From Phoronis ovalis (Eukaryota > Phoronida > Phoronidae): DNA of 10,080 nt. Under the pieces are notes generated by a model. The model was not told where the DNA came from and did no database searches. It saw only the letters and a program-made list of their open reading frames with translations. Below are positions 9,431-10,080 of the stretch, in pieces. Numbering within the stretch: position 1 is the first letter of the stretch; every line of letters starts with the position of its first letter. The translations under genes were made by a program, and so were the position numbers. The stretch lies in NCBI GenBank assembly GCA_028565635.1, contig JAOXYB010040285.1:1-10080 (forward strand), given 5' to 3'.

Positions 9431-10080
9431 TCAGTGTGAATTTATCTTGGCTCCAACCACCACTTGGTCACTTTGATTTTCCCACGGATTAAATTCTGTG
9501 ACATCCATAGCTAAAGTCAGATTATTAATATCTACGGAATCCATTCCATAAGTAGAAGCACAGCCATCAGTTTCATTACGAGTGCAAGCATCATTAATGA
9601 TAGTTGAACCCATTTCTTTGGATTGTGACAAACACGTTCCATGTTTATCATTAAAACTGTGTCTTTGAGAAACACTTTCCGAAAAGCCAGTGTCCGCCAT
9701 ATTTTTTAAAGGTGAGTAACAAGAATTATGTTCATCAAGCTTGGACAGACTTTCTGTCTGATTAAGGTCACTCTGTAAGACGATGTATCCCAAAGACTCT
9801 CTATTATTTTTGACAACTTTCACTGGTATCCACGAATCGTCTTCCTTTGTAACTTTCATTTTTTTAAGTACCATATTCACATTAGTATTTGTATCGGATT
9901 TAAATCCACTAAAAATTGGACTGCTTCTATTCTGCTCTGCATTAACGAGCTCTGACACTTGCTTTTGAATTACTTGTTGGTCAGTTAGAGCACATCCTTG
10001 TCTTCTTGTATTAGATCTCTCTCCAGTGATTCCTGGGGTAGCACATCCTTGTCCTCTTGTATTAGATCTCTTTCCAGTGA
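9431..10080 (-). CDS. C-terminal part of an unrecognised hydrophilic protein (partial)
   Basis: The - strand is open from the window edge (first whole codon at 10078-10076) to TGA at 9431-9433, giving 215 codons. The upstream part is outside the window, and the GTG at 9958 is an internal Val rather than a start. The first visible stretch is a 17-residue tandem repeat (TGxRSNTRxQGCATPGI), followed by a Gln-rich piece. The rest is polar, rich in Ser, Asn, Asp and Thr, and looks disordered. It has a small basic patch (KKMK), an acidic-Trp site DDSWIPV (Trp codon 9832-9830), a GYIVL site (Tyr codon 9787-9785) and FNPWENQ near the C-terminus (Trp codon 9484-9482). There are no membrane segments or Cys/His metal clusters. 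Length, composition and the in-frame repeat argue for a real terminal exon. I do not recognise the family. The gene converges on the TPR scaffold gene. Confidence 0.65.
   Translation of the reverse strand, partial: TGKRSNTRGQGCATPGITGERSNTRRQGCALTDQQVIQKQVSELVNAEQNRSSPIFSGFKSDTNTNVNMVLKKMKVTKEDDSWIPVKVVKNNRESLGYIVLQSDLNQTESLSKLDEHNSCYSPLKNMADTGFSESVSQRHSFNDKHGTCLSQSKEMGSTIINDACTRNETDGCASTYGMDSVDINNLTLAMDVTEFNPWENQSDQVVVGAKINSH
9989..10080 (-). repeat. 51-bp tandem repeat within the - strand coding region, cut by the window edge
   Basis: The unit beginning AGCACATCCTTGTC (+ strand) starts at 9989 and again at 10040, a period of 51 bases or 17 codons. The second copy is cut at the window end after 41 bases, and 39 of those 41 match the first. 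Both differences change the residue (Arg/Gly and Glu/Lys). More copies are likely beyond the edge. Confidence 0.85.

Noticed and set aside
9783-9968. 61-codon + strand open frame with hydrophobic translation
   Set aside because: Exactly antisense to the - strand coding exon, which has better support from length, the in-frame repeat and composition.

Overview
The window is metazoan-looking nuclear DNA, most likely from an invertebrate. It is AT-rich, with long AT-rich non-coding stretches, phase-0 introns with GT/AG borders, and metazoan-type poly(A) signals. No bacterial operon, Shine-Dalgarno, CRISPR or tRNA signature is visible. I cannot name the species.

Layout: 1-1043 is AT-rich sequence without a supportable gene. 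The main gene is on the + strand and I model it as three coding exons: a short candidate first exon (1044-1088), a very large exon (2428-6447), and a terminal exon (6743-7318). Introns are 1089-2427 and 6448-6742. All junctions are phase 0, and the full model encodes 1546 residues. A roughly 1 kb 3' UTR probably ends at the AATAAA at 8299-8304. From the right edge a second gene runs on the - strand. Only its C-terminal 215 codons (stop at 9431-9433) are in view, so the two genes converge across about 0.6-1.1 kb of AT-rich spacer.

The main gene is a multi-TPR scaffold. Its N-terminal part is helical, followed by an acidic, Ser-rich disordered linker with a basic RxxS cluster, and then a long TPR superhelix (about residues 430-1157). 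The C-terminal part is a disordered tail with nine copies of a short motif: an acidic run, then W-x-x-[I/L/V], mostly WR[VI][ILV]. These match the consensus of Atg8/LC3/GABARAP-interacting regions (LIR/AIM). The tail could therefore be a multivalent Atg8-binding array on a TPR scaffold. This is inference from motif form and is the most interesting observation here. I do not recognise the orthologue.

The converging gene is also unrecognised. It encodes a hydrophilic, apparently disordered protein with a 51-bp (17-codon) tandem repeat at the window edge and two LIR-like cores of its own. Any functional link between the two genes is speculation.
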